NCBI GenBank assembly: GCA_019279435.1
Contig: JAAALK010000082.1
Span: 12,230,594 to 12,294,593 of the forward strand
DNA length: 64,000 bases
DNA from: Zizania palustris
Taxonomy: Eukaryota; Streptophyta; Magnoliopsida; Poales; Poaceae
Direction: 5' to 3'
Position numbers and translations under genes: made by a program. This document shows, piece after piece, positions 33,000 to 44,469 of the stretch. A model generated the notes under the pieces. It was not told the DNA's origin. It saw only the letters and a program-made list of their open reading frames with translations, and ran no database searches. Each line of letters begins with the position of its first letter. The stretch's first letter is position 1.

Positions 33000-35823
33000 C
33001 CCGTCATGTGGCGAGAGCATCCTGAGTCCATGATCGAAACGTCCTCCAGTCCCTGATCCTGCACAATCAGTGGTTGTAAGTGGGAGCAAATGGTCCGGCA
33101 CCGGGTTTAGCAAAAGAGCTAAACCAATGTCGAGCCATCTGCTCAAAAGACGGAAAGCAAAAACCATCAGAAGAGTTTGGACCAAAACGCGGCTCAAGGC
33201 GCGGTCCTCGGTTCTGCCTAAAGCTTCGGCCACGAGGTCCAGGACCGTAGCCAAAATGGCCTGGAACTCTGCCAGAACGAACACCACCATCTGGAGCACG
33301 GGCATGAAAGCCGTCTCCTCTACCACCACCTACACGACGCGGTCTGGCCTCCAGCCTCTCCCCGCGTCGAGGAACACGCAGTCTACCACCCTACTGGTAG
33401 AACTACTCCTGATCACCACGAGATCTCTCAGTTCTCTCAACCCGCTTCCTCCTGAAGCAAAACTCCATAGGATGTCCGTCTCTCTGACAGTACTCACAAT
33501 GATAGGTGGGCTTCTTAGGATGTGGTTGAGGCTTGGGGTTCTTGGGCTTAGTGGTGTTTGGTGTAGTCTTCTTGGGTTGAGAGGGTCCAGGAAGAGAGTC
33601 TAGTGAAGTGTGGAGATGTTTGGGCTTTGGAACCCAAATGGGCTTCTTGGGTGGAGCTTTGGGCTGTTCTTGAATTACTCCATCCTTGGGCTGACTAGCC
33701 TGGAAATACTCAGTGGAGTGGGTCTTAGGATATCTCTGCTCAGGAGTCATTTTACTCCACTCCACTGCCCTGCTAATGGCACTCTCAAAGTCAGCCTTGG
33801 TGTAGGTGTAACCTACCCCAAACCCATCCTGCCTCTTGAACTGCTGGATCATCATGCCGAGATGTGGCTCTCTGGCACTGATCCAACTCAGGATAGAACA
33901 GAGGTAAAAGTTCTCATTCTGAGAATCAGCTAGCTCCTCTCTCAAGGAAGCTAGTACCTCCACCTGAGACAAGCAGGTCTCACACTCACTATCTACCTAG
34001 ACAGACTTCTCGACTTTCAGCTTAATCAACTCAAGTCTAAGAGACAGGCAATTCTCACAGACATTGGGTTGAACTGACAATGTCTCAAGCTCTAGCATAG
34101 TCTGCGCCAACTCAGCTCTCAAACTCTCCAAATCTCCCAAATGCTAATCGCCCTTGGCTTTCATCCCAGCTAAGACAGCTAGATGAGATGGGCAATCAGC
34201 ACAGGGCACGACGATAGTGGCTTCAGCATCTTTCAGCTCCAGCTGAGCGCTTTCAAGCTCAGTGGCCAAAGCGTCCCGCTCATCAACCCTTACTGTGTAC
34301 CTGGACTTCAGAGTCGACAGGTCACACAGAAGCACCTCACACTTTGGGCACTCACTGCTATCACCCAAGCAAGGGGAAGAAGATAGACTCTCAATTCTGT
34401 CGTTGGCCACGACAAGCTCACTCTCTAACTCATCTATCCTCTTCTTAGCCCCCCTAAGCAGTTTTTCCCGATATTTCAACTCCTGACGATTGCTCTCAAG
34501 AAAATCAACGATTTCGCGTTCATAGGATGATACCTTTTCGTTGTCGTCGTCGGAGTCATCGGAGGAGCTCTTCTCTTCCTTATCCCCAAGAGCCATTGAG
34601 CAGAAGCTCTTGCGGGATCTTCGGCACTGATGTGAGCGGCTCTTCGGTATGTCCCCAAAGGTCATGAAGCAGAGGCCCGCTGGATCGTCCTTGTCCTTCC
34701 CCTTCCTGATGACGATCTCCTCATCGCTTGAGCTCGATGAAGAGGAAGAAGACGTGGACCGCTTGGAGTAGATCTTCTCCATCTCGGCGAAGAAGGACTT
34801 GTCGCACTTCTTGTTCTCTCACCGGTAGTCCTTCAGGTCCTTTCTGAAGAATCTGGTCTTCGGCTTGCCCTTGTTGAAGGAAGAGCTGTCGTGCTTGCCT
34901 GAGTCGTGGAAGCCACCACCGGTGCCCTTCTTGTGTCCATTGCACTTGGGGTAGTCGGCGATGAAGTGTCCTGGATCACCACACTCAAAGCACCCGGATT
35001 TTGTGCCGTGTCTCTTGAACATTCTCTTGTCATAAACACGACGCACTGGGTTGTTAAAGAGACACAAATCATCATCTCCCAAAGACTCAAGCTGGTCCTC
35101 AGTGATAGACATCAAAGAGAACCTAGCACAACTCACTGAAGAGGGATCAACAAAAGGTGTAGCGAGGGCCAGAGATTTTGATCCAGAGCCAGTGAGATTT
35201 GATCTCAGCTGGATATCAACCTCAATAGCCTTCAGCTTTCTAAACAACTCAGAAATGGTCAAGGTATCATAAGAAGTGCTCTCAATGATAGAAGATACCT
35301 TGATCTCCCAGATCTTTGGGTCCAAGGTATGGAGAACCTTGAGCGCCTGCTCGTGATCTGAGACTAACTGAGCACCCTTAGCCTTGTTGTCCCGAAGCTT
35401 GTTTATGATCGACTGAAAACGACCAAACAACGCTTCAACAGATTCACCCGGCTTCTGTGTGAAATTCTCATATTCACACCGGTAGGTCTGATAGAGTCGA
35501 GCCTTGACCTGGGCTGTTCCCTCATGGTGTGCTTTGAGGGTAGCCCAGATCTCTCTCGCAGTGGAGAGATGGCTCACACGCTCAAACTCAGTGGGACCCA
35601 AGCCAGAAAACAAAATGTTCACAGCCTTACTATTGCTCAGATGCTGGGCAATGATACTAGCAGTACCATGCTTAGCGACTGGCAATATAACAAACGTAGC
35701 GTGAACGCAAATGTCCCATATGTCTAAACCCTGGCTCATAAGATAGGCTCGCATGCGAGTCTTCCAATAGTTATAGCCATAAGCTTCCAAGGACGGGACC
35801 TTGCCAGGAGAAGTCATGATCAC
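33000..35823 (-). pseudogene. Copia2 gag
   Basis: It starts at 35823 with 'MIMTSPGKVPSLEAYGYNYW'. The capsid (residues 1-220) is intact. The first zinc knuckle 'CFECGDPGHFIADYPK' has Tyr for the last Cys. A TGA near 34819 follows 'LKDYR', where Cys is expected from Copia1. After a Ser-rich stretch come the coiled coil (34600-33900, 'YREKLLRGAKKRIDELESEL') and a Pro-rich linker with the second knuckle 'CEYCQRDGHPMEFC', which is intact. An Arg/Gly/Pro-rich tail follows to about 33000. Stops at about 34142 and 33998 also break it. Confidence 0.9.
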
Positions 35824-35856
35824 TACTGGGGTTTAGAACCAGTTAAGTTATGGAAA

Positions 35857-35875
35857 AACCCTAACCAGGCTCTGA
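35857..35875 (-). promoter_or_regulatory. Copia2 primer-binding site, damaged
   Basis: On the minus strand ATCAGAGCCTGGTTAGGG remains, but the leading TGGT and the whole adjoining LTR end are missing; the LTR text resumes at CTGTTTC. First-strand priming and transfer would fail at this copy. Confidence 0.8.
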
Positions 35876-37348
35876 TGAAACAGGCGAAGCCAAACACACA
35901 GCAGCATGATGAAATCAAAGCCTACACTCTACCTTCGAAGCTAGCTTGACCAAGGTATGACAACCAAAGTTGTGACCTCCGATCCGAGGGCTACCTTCGA
36001 ATGACAAGCTCCGAACTTACACACTATGACCCTCGAAAGTGACAGTAAAAAGACCTCAGAGAAATACAATTAGAGCGAAGTCTACCAGAGAAACATACTT
36101 CGGGTCTACCTTCGAAACCTGTCAAAGTATGCAAAGTTCAAGCAGAAGCGCACCTTCGCATAGACTGTCGAAGTATGCCAAGCTCACAGACACTAAGCAC
36201 AAAACATACTTCGAAGCTAGATTCATAGTTAAAAAATGAAGTTGGAGTTCTAGCTAAGCCCTCGAAGATGTCGGTTCGAAGCCTGCCTCACGGAGCTGAG
36301 GAACTTCGAACAGAGAAGGGGGCTTCGCCAGAAACAGCCAGAAAAGGGACTTGGCCCTGTCAACTTGATCAAAAAGCTACGCAGGCAAAAGCAAAGCTAG
36401 AGTGCTAGTGTACTGTTGCTACAGGGAAGTAGTACTACTTGCAACCAGCAAGAACTAGTACTCCTCACATGAAGAACAGAAGCAACAGAGAGAAGGCCAT
36501 TCGCACCAGAGAAAAAAACACTTGCAGCCACGCAAAACGATGCAGTATAAAATATACACAATCACCGCACACAAGGAACACAGCACGCAGAGAAAAACAG
36601 AATCAAAATGAATCTGAACTCATGATGAACAGGGGAATGATTCTGGCGGTGCGCAGGAGAATGAGCAGGGAGCAAAGAGAATAAAAGTGACCCAAATGAT
36701 TAAAAAGTAAATTCTAGAATGGGTGACCTAACCCTAGGGATTGGGGCCCTATTTATAGGCTACCCAATGACTAGGAATATTCCACTAGCCCCTTAGGGTT
36801 TTTTACAGACGCTAAAATAAAAGGAAAAAAGACTAGACTGCCCTTAGGATATTTTTATAGACTCGACTGACTGATTGTGGGCCTAGGGACAAAATAGTAA
36901 ACTCCTATTTACAGATGACTTATCTGGAAGCTAAGCTTTCGTAGCTACTACGGCTTCTCTTCTGGACAGTCTGATACAAGATCAGCGGTCGTCAGTTTTG
37001 CGCCGAAACTGACAAAGCCTCCACCGACTTTGCACCAGGTAAGCGGATTGGGACGGTCCGACTCCGCAGCTCTCTCAGCCCGGCAATCGCTCACCGCCCG
37101 TGTACATGAGTCAAACCTAGTCAATAGCCCAGTGGGTCTTCTGCTGCTCCTAGCCCATTTACCTAGATTGGGCCAGCCCGACTTCGCGGCCCCTCTACCC
37201 GATAGTCGCTCGCTGCCCATGTACCTGAGTCACACACGGCCCATGATGCAGCAGATCTCCTCTCTTCTTCTATCCTCTTTGACTATCGTTGACAATGACT
37301 CATCACATCTGGAGCCATGAGGCCCACGCTATTCAGCATGGCTCCTCA
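35876..37348 (-). repeat. Copia2 5' LTR, missing its last 570 bp
   Basis: It matches 27075-28545 of the left LTR. The TATA box is at about 36749-36760 (minus). The outer end, GGCTCCTCA on the plus strand, is intact and borders the TSD. Confidence 0.92.
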
Positions 37349-37353
37349 CTGTT

Positions 37354-39542
37354 ACACATGGACACTATTGGTCCAGCTCGATTACGCTCAGTCGGTGGGA
37401 AGTGGTACGCACTTGTTATCGTTGATGATTTTTCTCGATTCTCGTGGGTTTTCTTTTTTGAGTCTAAGGATGAGGCTTTTCAGTTTGTTCATGACCTGAT
37501 TTTGAAGCTGAAGAATGAGAACAATGGTCGGATGCGAGCAATTCTCTCTGACAACGGCTCTGAGTTCAAGAACTCTCAGTTCATCAGCTTCTGTAGTGAT
37601 CAGGGTCTTGAGCACTAGTTTTCTGCCCCTTACACTCGCCCATAAAATGGCGTTGTGGAACGAAAGAACCGCACGCTGGTCGAGATGGCCAGGACGATGC
37701 TCGATGAGCATAGGACTCCTAGGCATTTTTGGGTTGAAGCCATGAACACAACTTGTTATCTAGCCAACCGCATTTTTCTTAGAGCTTACTTAGGTAAGAC
37801 TTCATATGAGTTGCGGTTTGGCAGACAGCCCAAGGTGAGTCACTTGCGAGCATTTGGCTGCAAGTGCTTTGTCCTTAAGAAGGGAGGGCATTTGGACAAG
37901 TTTGAGTCTCGTTGCTGGGATGGAGTTTTTCTTGGTTATGCTTAGCATTCTTGAGGCTTCCATGTTTGGAACCTCGACTCCCAGCAGCTTGTCGAAACTT
38001 GCGAGGTGTATTTTGATGAGTCCATGCCTTCGCTGACCCCTTCTTTTGAGCTTTCTGGAGATAATGAGTTTGGAGAATCCATCTTCGAGGAAGATGATGA
38101 CGTTCCTGTTGTTGATGAGGGTGGGCCTTCTGCACAGCTTGTAGATCCCACACCTTCTAAGACTTCGACTGAGGATGAGGGCGGACCTCTGATCACTTCT
38201 TCCACTTCGATCGAGCCCCCTCATTCGAGTCCAGATGTGCCAGCTGCTGACTCTGGTGAGGTGACTTCAGATCACCTAGGATCCTGAGCAGTTCAGTGTG
38301 ATCACCCCTTAGAGCTCATCATCGGTGATCTTTATGAGAGAACTTTGTGTTCCTCTATTGACTCACTCGCTGTTTTTGCTAAGTCTGCATTTGTTGCATC
38401 TTTTTAGCCCAGAATGTCTCTCATGCTCTTTCTGATGCAAATTGGATAAACGCCATGCAAGAAGAGCTTGAGCATTTTGTCCGCAATCGGGTTTGGACAC
38501 TGGTTGAGCTGCCACCTGGATGCAACCCTATAGGCACCAAGTGGGTGTTCAAGAATAAGCAAGGTGAAGATGGGGTTGTGGTGCGCAACAAAGCTCGACT
38601 AGATGCCCAGGGTTTTTGCTAGAAAGAGGGTATTGACTTCGAGGAGACTTTCGCCCATATTGCTTCTAAAGGTTTTTAACTTTTTCAAATGGATGTCAAG
38701 AGTGCTTTTCTGAATGGGTACATAGAGGAGGAGGTCTATGTTAGGCAGCCCCCTGGTTTTGAGAACCCTAAGTTTTCTCGACATGTTTTCAAGTTGCAGA
38801 AAGATTTATACTGTTTGAAGCAAGCCCCCAGGGCTTGGTATGATCGCCTAAAGCAGTTTTTGTTGGGGAACGGCTTTGTGATGGGTTCTATGGACAAAAC
38901 TCTTTTCTTGCTCAGAGATGGCTCAGACTTCTTGATTGCTCAGATTTACGTGGACGACATTATTTTTTCTGGTTCTACTAATGAGCTTGTGTCCAAGTTT
39001 TCTGAGCAGATGTAGAGCGAGTTTGAGATGAGCCTCATGAGTGAGCTTAAGTATTTCCTAGGGCTCCAGATCAAGCAGACCAAGGATGGCATCTTCATCG
39101 ACTAGAGTAAGTACACGCGGGACATGCTGAAGAAGTTTGACTTTGGTGGAGAGCTGAAGCCTCAGATGACCCCAATGGGTACATCTGGGGGCCTGGTCAA
39201 GGACGAGAGCGGCATCAAGGTCAATGAGAGAGAGTATCGAGGGATGATCGAATCACTATTGTACTTGACGGTGATGAGACCGGACATTCAGTTCGCTGTG
39301 GGATTGTGCGCGCGCTTCCAGTCTTCACTACGTGTGTCTCATCGACAGGCTGTCAAGCGCGTTTTCAGGTATCTTACCTATGCATCTGATTTATGTCTTT
39401 TTGATTCAGCATCATCGTCTCTTGATTTATCTGGCTTTTTTGACGCTGATTTTGGTGGGTGCCTGCTAGATCGGAAGTCGACTTCCGGTACTTGCCAGTT
39501 TCTTGGTTTTTCGCTCGTTTGTTGGTCTTCTCGAAAACAATC
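37354..39542 (+). pseudogene. Copia1 integrase, RT and start of RNase H
   Basis: Integrase: 'HMDTIGPARLRS', 'AILSDNGSEFKNSQFISF', then 'NGVVERKNRTLVEMA' (Glu at about 37657), with TAG and TAA stops at about 37617 and 37644. After the hinge, RT has 'PPGCNPIGTKWVFKNKQGED', a 13-codon gap within 'EETFA...SKGF', the catalytic 'MDVKSAFLNGYIEEEVY' (about 38689) and 'IYVDDIIFSGSTNE' (about 38950). RNase H begins ('DADFGGCLLDRKSTSG') and stops at 'SSRKQS' (39542). The remaining RNase H present in Copia2 is deleted and noncoding DNA follows directly. Many stops occupy Gln positions. Confidence 0.9.
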
Positions 39543-39816
39543 TTTTACATGCTCCTTGATGCTTGCATTGCCAAAGGGGGAGAAATTTTTGAGTTCTCTG
39601 CAGCAAAGGGGTAAAATAACTCAAGGGGGTTTTTATCTTGCAAAGGGGAGATTTGCCGAAGGGGCTTTTACTTTTTTGAAAAGGGGGAGGAAAATTCTTT
39701 CGTCAAGTGACATGATTTGGCTTGTTTCTGAGTTTTTATGGTCACTTGTGTGCTTAAATTTTTCAAATTTTCTTGAACTTGAATTTGGTTGTCAACGCAC
39801 TCATCAAGGGGGAGAT
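39543..39816 (+). other. Copia1 3' noncoding region and polypurine tract
   Basis: Several G-rich polypurine runs (AAAGGGGGAGAAA near 39574, AAAGGGG near 39604 and 39641, AAAAGGGGGAGGAAA near 39678) precede the true tract AAGGGGGAGAT at 39806-39816 beside the LTR. No coding sequence is seen. Confidence 0.8.
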
Positions 39817-40599
39817 TGAGAAACCAAGGGTTGGTTTCCGAGTCTGTGATGAGTGATTGATAGTTTTTATCCTCTGATTCGAAGGGGTCCCTCTGAAGGG
39901 GTTCGGAGGTTGTTTCACCGAAGGGTTCGGGGCTCTGGTTGTTGCAGCTGTTGCAGCGGAGTGTGCTTGTCGGAGGGGTCCAACAGTACACGATGACTGA
40001 GTTGTACTGGAGGTCTCGGTACTTTAGGCGGTACACCGGAGAGTGTATCGGAGGTTGTTTACCCGGAGAGGTCTTCGGGGTACTGGATACACTTGTCTGC
40101 TTGTCTGTGGTGCGCAGGTGACTTCGGAGGCGACGGACGGTTCGTAGCAAGTGAACCTGGGTCAAGCGGGAGGCTTGATGCCACGAGAGCAGGGAGCTCC
40201 GTCACGAAGGCTGCGATGGGGTCGAGGTCGGACCTCGGGTCAAGGTGCGCCAGGAGAAGGCAGTAAGTGCGGAGTGTGGCTCCGGGTGAAGGTACTCCGA
40301 GACAAAGTCCTCGGAGGCGAGGCACTTCAAAGGGTACTCCGAATGGAGTGACTTCGGAGTATGGTGGACTAAGTCCTCAGCATTGAGGCAAGGCGTTCGA
40401 AGTGTGCTCCGGAGGGAGGCACTCGAAGGTATACCCGACGAAGGTCTCAGAAGTCGAGGTGCATCGAAGGCATGGTCCGGGTGAGGATCGTCGAGGAGTG
40501 TGCTCGGGGAGAGACACTGCGACGAAGTGCTCATGGAATGCTTCATTCGGAGGCCTTGGACGAAGGAGGGACTTCGAAGGGTGGTACTCTGAAGGTGGG

Positions 40600-40738
40600 G
40601 CTTCGGAGTGAAGCTGACTTCAGAGTGAAGCTGACTTCAGAGTGAGGTAGGCTTCGGAGTGAAGCAGGCTTCAAAGTGAGGCTGACTTCGGAGTGAGGCA
40701 AGCTTCAGAGTGAAGCTGACTCCAGAGTGAGGCTGAGT
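40600..40738 (+). repeat. 17-18-bp tandem array in LTR-B
   Basis: About eight units of AGTGAAGCTGACTTCAG and variants (AGTGAGGCTGACTTCGG, AGTGAGGTAGGCTTCGG) follow in a row within the U3 side of the LTR. Confidence 0.75.
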
Positions 40739-41649
40739 TAAGGTACTTTGGCCATGCATGGCTTCGGTATATGGACTGACGGAGTTTGAGCTGGGAGAAG
40801 CTACAAAGTCGTGGTGGTCCACTCCGAAGGTGTTGGTGCGAAGGCCCAAGGGCTTTGACGGCTTCGGCTCAAAACCGTCACTGTATCGAAGGTTGACTTC
40901 GGTGAAGCCAAAGCCGTCAGGCTCAAGGCTTCTCACCGAAGCTACTGCACCCCTTGCATGCGAAGGGGGGCTTCAGAAGGGTCCAAAACTGCAAAGGCTG
41001 ACAGCGTCTGCTCTGCAAAAGTTGGTGTTGTCCCCTCTGCGAAGCTGACAAAAGAAGCCTCCAAATAAAGTAGACTACTAGTTGTACCCCCCTGTTCTGA
41101 TGAGACAAAACTGGTGTAAACCCTAGGGGTAAAGTAGTCTATTCACAGGGATGAATAGTGCCTATAAATAATGGAGGCTGGCTAGGTCACATCAACACTT
41201 TGAGCAGTCATTTTTGAGCTCATGTGCTAGCCGCCACATACCTTGTATTCATCCTGTGAGTTCATTTTTGTGTTCCCTGTTCAAGCATTGAAGCTTTGAT
41301 TCTATGTTCATTTACTGCTTGAACTTGTATGTGTACTTCTCTGCATGCTTCGATCTCTCTTGTCTCACTTCTTTTGAGTTGAGTTTGTGCACTCAATCCT
41401 TTCTGGAGAAGTGTGTGAGAAGCCTGTTGGAGCGAAGTGTGTTCTAGCGAAGTGTGTGTTTTTCAGTGTCTGTTCGCTCTGTGTAAACTAGAGGCTAGAC
41501 CTCTCTGATTACTAGTGAAGCACTGGTCTGGGCTTAGATCGAAGCTCGTTTTCTTCCCGTGTTGAAATCCTCGGCGAAGTCTGTTTAGTGTGCGTTTAGA
41601 CCTTCGAAGTACGAAGCCCAGCACTAGTTGCTGTCGCTAAGTATTTGGT

Positions 41650-41952
41650 CGAAGTCCGCAGAGGGAAGTCTGCTCTTGCGAAGTCTGTAGTGCGAAGCCT
41701 GCTCGAAGGCACCCAGTGTGCGGAGCCTACACTGACTTAGCAAAGCTGATCGAAGTCCTCAAAGGGAAGTTTGCTCTTGCGAAGGGTGAATTGCGAAGTC
41801 TACTCGAACGCACCCTGTGTGCGGAGCCTGCACTAACTTAGCAGAGCTGATCGAAGTCCTCAGAGGGAAGTCCGCTCTTGCGAAGGGTGAAGTGCGAAGC
41901 CTGCTCGAAGGCACCCTGTGTGCGGAGCCTGCACTGACTTAGAAGAGCTGAA
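41650..41952 (+). repeat. Three about 101-bp direct repeats in LTR-B
   Basis: Each unit runs from TCGAAGTCC through GGGAAGT, TGCTCTTGCGAAG and GTGTGCGGAGCCT to ACTTAGCA or ACTTAGAA. The units begin near 41650, 41750 and 41850. Confidence 0.85.
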
Positions 41953-42176
41953 TTTTCGGGGTTGTGGGTGGAGCGAAGTCTTCTTGTCTTCGAACTTTTG
42001 CTCCTTGCGAAGCCTGTTTTCGGAGCTGTAAAATACCTTCAAACCAGAACTCCGAAGGGTGTGTTCGAAGCCTGTTCCGCAGAAGACAGATTTAAAACAG
42101 AAGGCTATTTTTAGTACGAAATTTTAAAAGCTCCCATTCACCCCCCCCCCCTCTGGTCGCCATTTCCGGTCCAACA

Positions 42177-43298
42177 CAAGGCTTCAGCGTACTCAAATTA
42201 AGCGAAGCATGCTTCGGCATGGTTGAACATGGATAATATGCGCGAGCAAGAATCCGAAGTGCACTTAGATTTTAGGCGAAGCATGACTTCGGTATGCTTA
42301 AATTTTAGATTAGATTACGTCACGCGAAGCAAGGCCTCGGTGTGTATTCAGATAGTGAAGCAAGGCTTCTTGAGCTTGATCCTGTAATGAATGGAAGGAA
42401 TAGATGGTGTGAATTCACTGAACTTGCGTTGGATTGAGCCACCTACGACTCTGGCCACCTACGACCCTGGGCCACCTTCGACCCTTGGATGCATCAGGCC
42501 AGAGCCTGGAATCCCGGACTCATCGAGCCATCGCACGGAAGTCCTGGACACCTCGAGCCATCACTCGAGGGAGTCCTACAGCCCACTGCTATGGGCCCAG
42601 GGGCGTTGTGTAGCCTTCGGATGTGTGCTCCAGTTTTAAATAGATCGAAGTAGTGCTTTGGTCCTCATCAATACAAAGCGGTAACCTCAATTCTTAAAAG
42701 AACGAGGCCTTCACTTCGGATCTTGATAAGGACACAACAAAGCTTTGGTTTGTAAAGCGAAGCGAGGCTTCGATTTTTAAATAAAGTGAAGCAAGGCTTC
42801 GGTTTTGAATAAGACGAAGTGAGGCCTCGATTTTAAAGCAAAGCAATACTTCGGTTTTTGATAAAGTGAAGCAAGGCTTCTATTTTAAAACGTGAAGCAA
42901 GGCTTCGATTTTTAATAAGATGGAGCAAAGTTTTGCTTTAAAGGCAAAGCAAGGCTTCGATTTTAAGGCAAAGCAATATTTCGATGATTTACTGAAACAA
43001 TTACAAATTTGCACAACGAAGCGGGACTTCGAGCTCTGTACATACCTCGGAAAGCGAGAGTGAAGATCTTGCCTCATAGCCCCTAGGGCTTTGGAGGCCT
43101 TCGGTGCGCACCCGGAGCCCCTTGTCTAAGGGTGCAATCTGAGGCACGAGGGATGGTGAAAGGCGAGAAATGCCTTCGAGCTGCACTCGAAGCCCCTTGC
43201 CAAAGGGTGCGTGAATCCAGAGGACTCTGAAGCTCCAACCTCAAGCGCACTTCGAGACACAGGCAAGTGGTAGAGAACTTAGCTTTTAGTACTAAGTT
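42177..43298 (-). repeat. Gypsy1 5' leader with GAAGC...GCTTC palindromes
   Basis: This aligns with the Gypsy3 leader (about 4560-5477), including the CACTTAGATTTTA block, the CGACCCTGGGCCACCTTCGA block and the repeated GAAGCAAGGCTTCG palindromes. It belongs to Gypsy1, whose gag is on the other side of Copia1. The leader part equivalent to 4256-4560 of Gypsy3 and the gag start are absent. Confidence 0.8.
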
Positions 43299-43318
43299 CC
43301 CCACGGACGGCGCCAACT
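43299..43318 (-). promoter_or_regulatory. Gypsy1 primer-binding site
   Basis: GTTGGCGCCGTCCGTGGGG on the minus strand directly follows the LTR end at 43319. Confidence 0.85.
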
Positions 43319-44168
43319 ATTGTAGCAATTGCATTAGCTATAGCAGGTTTTTGTGTGTATATGGTGTATAGAGTGAACCTCGAAGGGTTATCACAGAGGG
43401 AGATAGAATTTATACTAGTTCAGGCCTCCCGAAGGGATAATAGCCCTACGTCAAGTCTACAGTGGATTTGGCATAGTTTTGTCTCTGCTGGGTCTATCTA
43501 TTACAAGGGCATGACCCTGCTTTTAGAGGCACGCAGGCTAGAGGAAAAGACTGAAATGCCCTCTACAAGCCACAGGCTTATATGGGCAAAAAGGGAAAAA
43601 GACTAGACTACTATACATGCAGCTTTACAGCTTTACAGACATGACATATAAACGTCACTTTTGGGCAACTAAACGACATACCAGGGGCAGGGGGACACCG
43701 ATATGGTTTCACACTACAACAGAATTGAGATATTTCTTCTGGTTCAAAGTAGTGGCCGGAGCTCTTTGGGCGGAGACAGCTGTGAAGGCTCCGAGGCGGT
43801 ACTCCGAAGCGGACTCCGAGGAGGGCTCCGAAGTGGACTCTGAAGAGGGCTCCGAAGTGGGCTCCAAACTGGCCCTCGGAGGAGGGCTCCGAAGGAAACC
43901 GGAGGGGTCCCAGAGGTTTGGCTCCGAAAGGGACCGGAGGGGGCCCGTAGGTTTGACTCCGGAGAACTCCGAAGGAGGCCCGGAGGCTTGACTCCGGAGA
44001 GCTCCGAAGGGAGCCCGAAGGTTAAAACTAGCTGCTGCTTGGAATTAACTTCGTCAGGAGAGGTGGTGCTTCGACTTCAGTCTTCGGTGGGGATAGTCTC
44101 TGGGCTCAAGACCTTCGGAGGCTGACGTCATTTGTCCCCTGTTTAAAGGAAAACCTATTCCCCCAACA
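43319..44168 (-). repeat. Gypsy1 5' LTR (850 bp)
   Basis: In element orientation it starts TGTTGGGGGAATAGG at 44168 and ends CTACAATA at 43319, the last bases changed from the family's CAACA. It shares the GCTCCGAA-rich body with the Gypsy3 LTR. Its TATA is degraded (CTCTAAAAGCAGGG, minus). It interrupts the Gypsy5 integrase at 44169. Confidence 0.85.
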
Positions 44169-44456
44169 TTGGTAAACCGTGCACTCTCCATGTTGCTGTG
44201 AACAATGATCAAGAAGAACTTCAAGGAATGGGAGGATTGCCTTCCACATGGTGAATTTGCATACAATAGAGTTGTTCACTTAACAACAGAATTGTATCCG
44301 TTTGAAGTGGTGTATGGTTTTAAGCCAATCACACCGCTTGATTTGTTGCCACTTCCATTTCAAGAGAGACCAAACAAGGAGGCAACAAAGCGTGCCGAGT
44401 TTGTGAAATCTATGCACCTAAAGACTAAGGAAGCTATAGAGAAGAAGGCACAATAT
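44169..44456 (+). pseudogene. Gypsy5 integrase, middle part
   Basis: The translation 'WEDCLPHGEFAYNRVVHLTT' followed by 'PFEVVYGFKPITPLDLLPLP' and 'EKKAQYH' is the typical end of the integrase core in chromovirus-type plant Gypsy elements. A TGA (about 44200) stands where Arg is usual (CGA to TGA). It begins at the Gypsy1 LTR edge and ends where CACTA1 inserted. Confidence 0.88.
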
Positions 44457-44469
44457 CACTACAACAAAA

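Larger units (their letters stand above)
26503..37348 (-). mobile_element. Copia2: minus-strand Copia inside Copia1
   Basis: The target duplication CTGTT is at 26498-26502 and 37349-37353. The left (3') LTR is 26503-28545 and the right (5') LTR is 35876-37348, which lacks its last about 570 bases next to the primer-binding site. In a 430-bp stretch I counted about 20 differences between the LTRs, mostly transitions, so it is clearly older than Gypsy2. Gag, integrase, RT and RNase H lie in Copia order on the minus strand with scattered stops. Copia2 interrupts the Copia1 integrase after 'YPGEL'; the text continues 'HMDTIGPARLRS' on the far side. Confidence 0.93.
9873..42176 (+). mobile_element. 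Copia1: plus-strand Copia with two nested insertions and unlike LTRs
   Basis: The pieces read in order: 5' LTR 9873-10957, initiator-Met-type primer-binding site, gag 11023-14068, then Gypsy2, GAG-pre-integrase 26184-26502, then Copia2, integrase/RT/part of RNase H 37354-39542, polypurine tract 39806-39816, and 3' LTR 39817-42176. Long LTRs, a coiled-coil gag extension and AAGGGGGAGAT tracts resemble the SIRE/Maximus group of plant Copia elements (inferred from general features). The two LTRs start alike (TGAG) and end alike but otherwise belong to different families and differ in length (1085 and 2360 bp). The outer five-mers do not match (CTGCC left, CAAGG right). About 90 codons of Gypsy1 gag and part of its leader are missing across the site. 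Confidence 0.8.
39817..42176 (+). repeat. Copia1 3' LTR (LTR-B, 2360 bp)
   Basis: It begins TGAGAAACCAAGGG and ends TTTCCGGTCCAACA. It differs from LTR-A through most of its length. A TATA box CCTATAAATAATGG is at about 41160-41173. It contains a short tandem array of GACTTCAGAGTGAAGCT type (about 40600-40740) and three about 101-bp repeats (about 41650-41952) rich in CGAAG and GCGAAGCCTGC. Confidence 0.88.
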
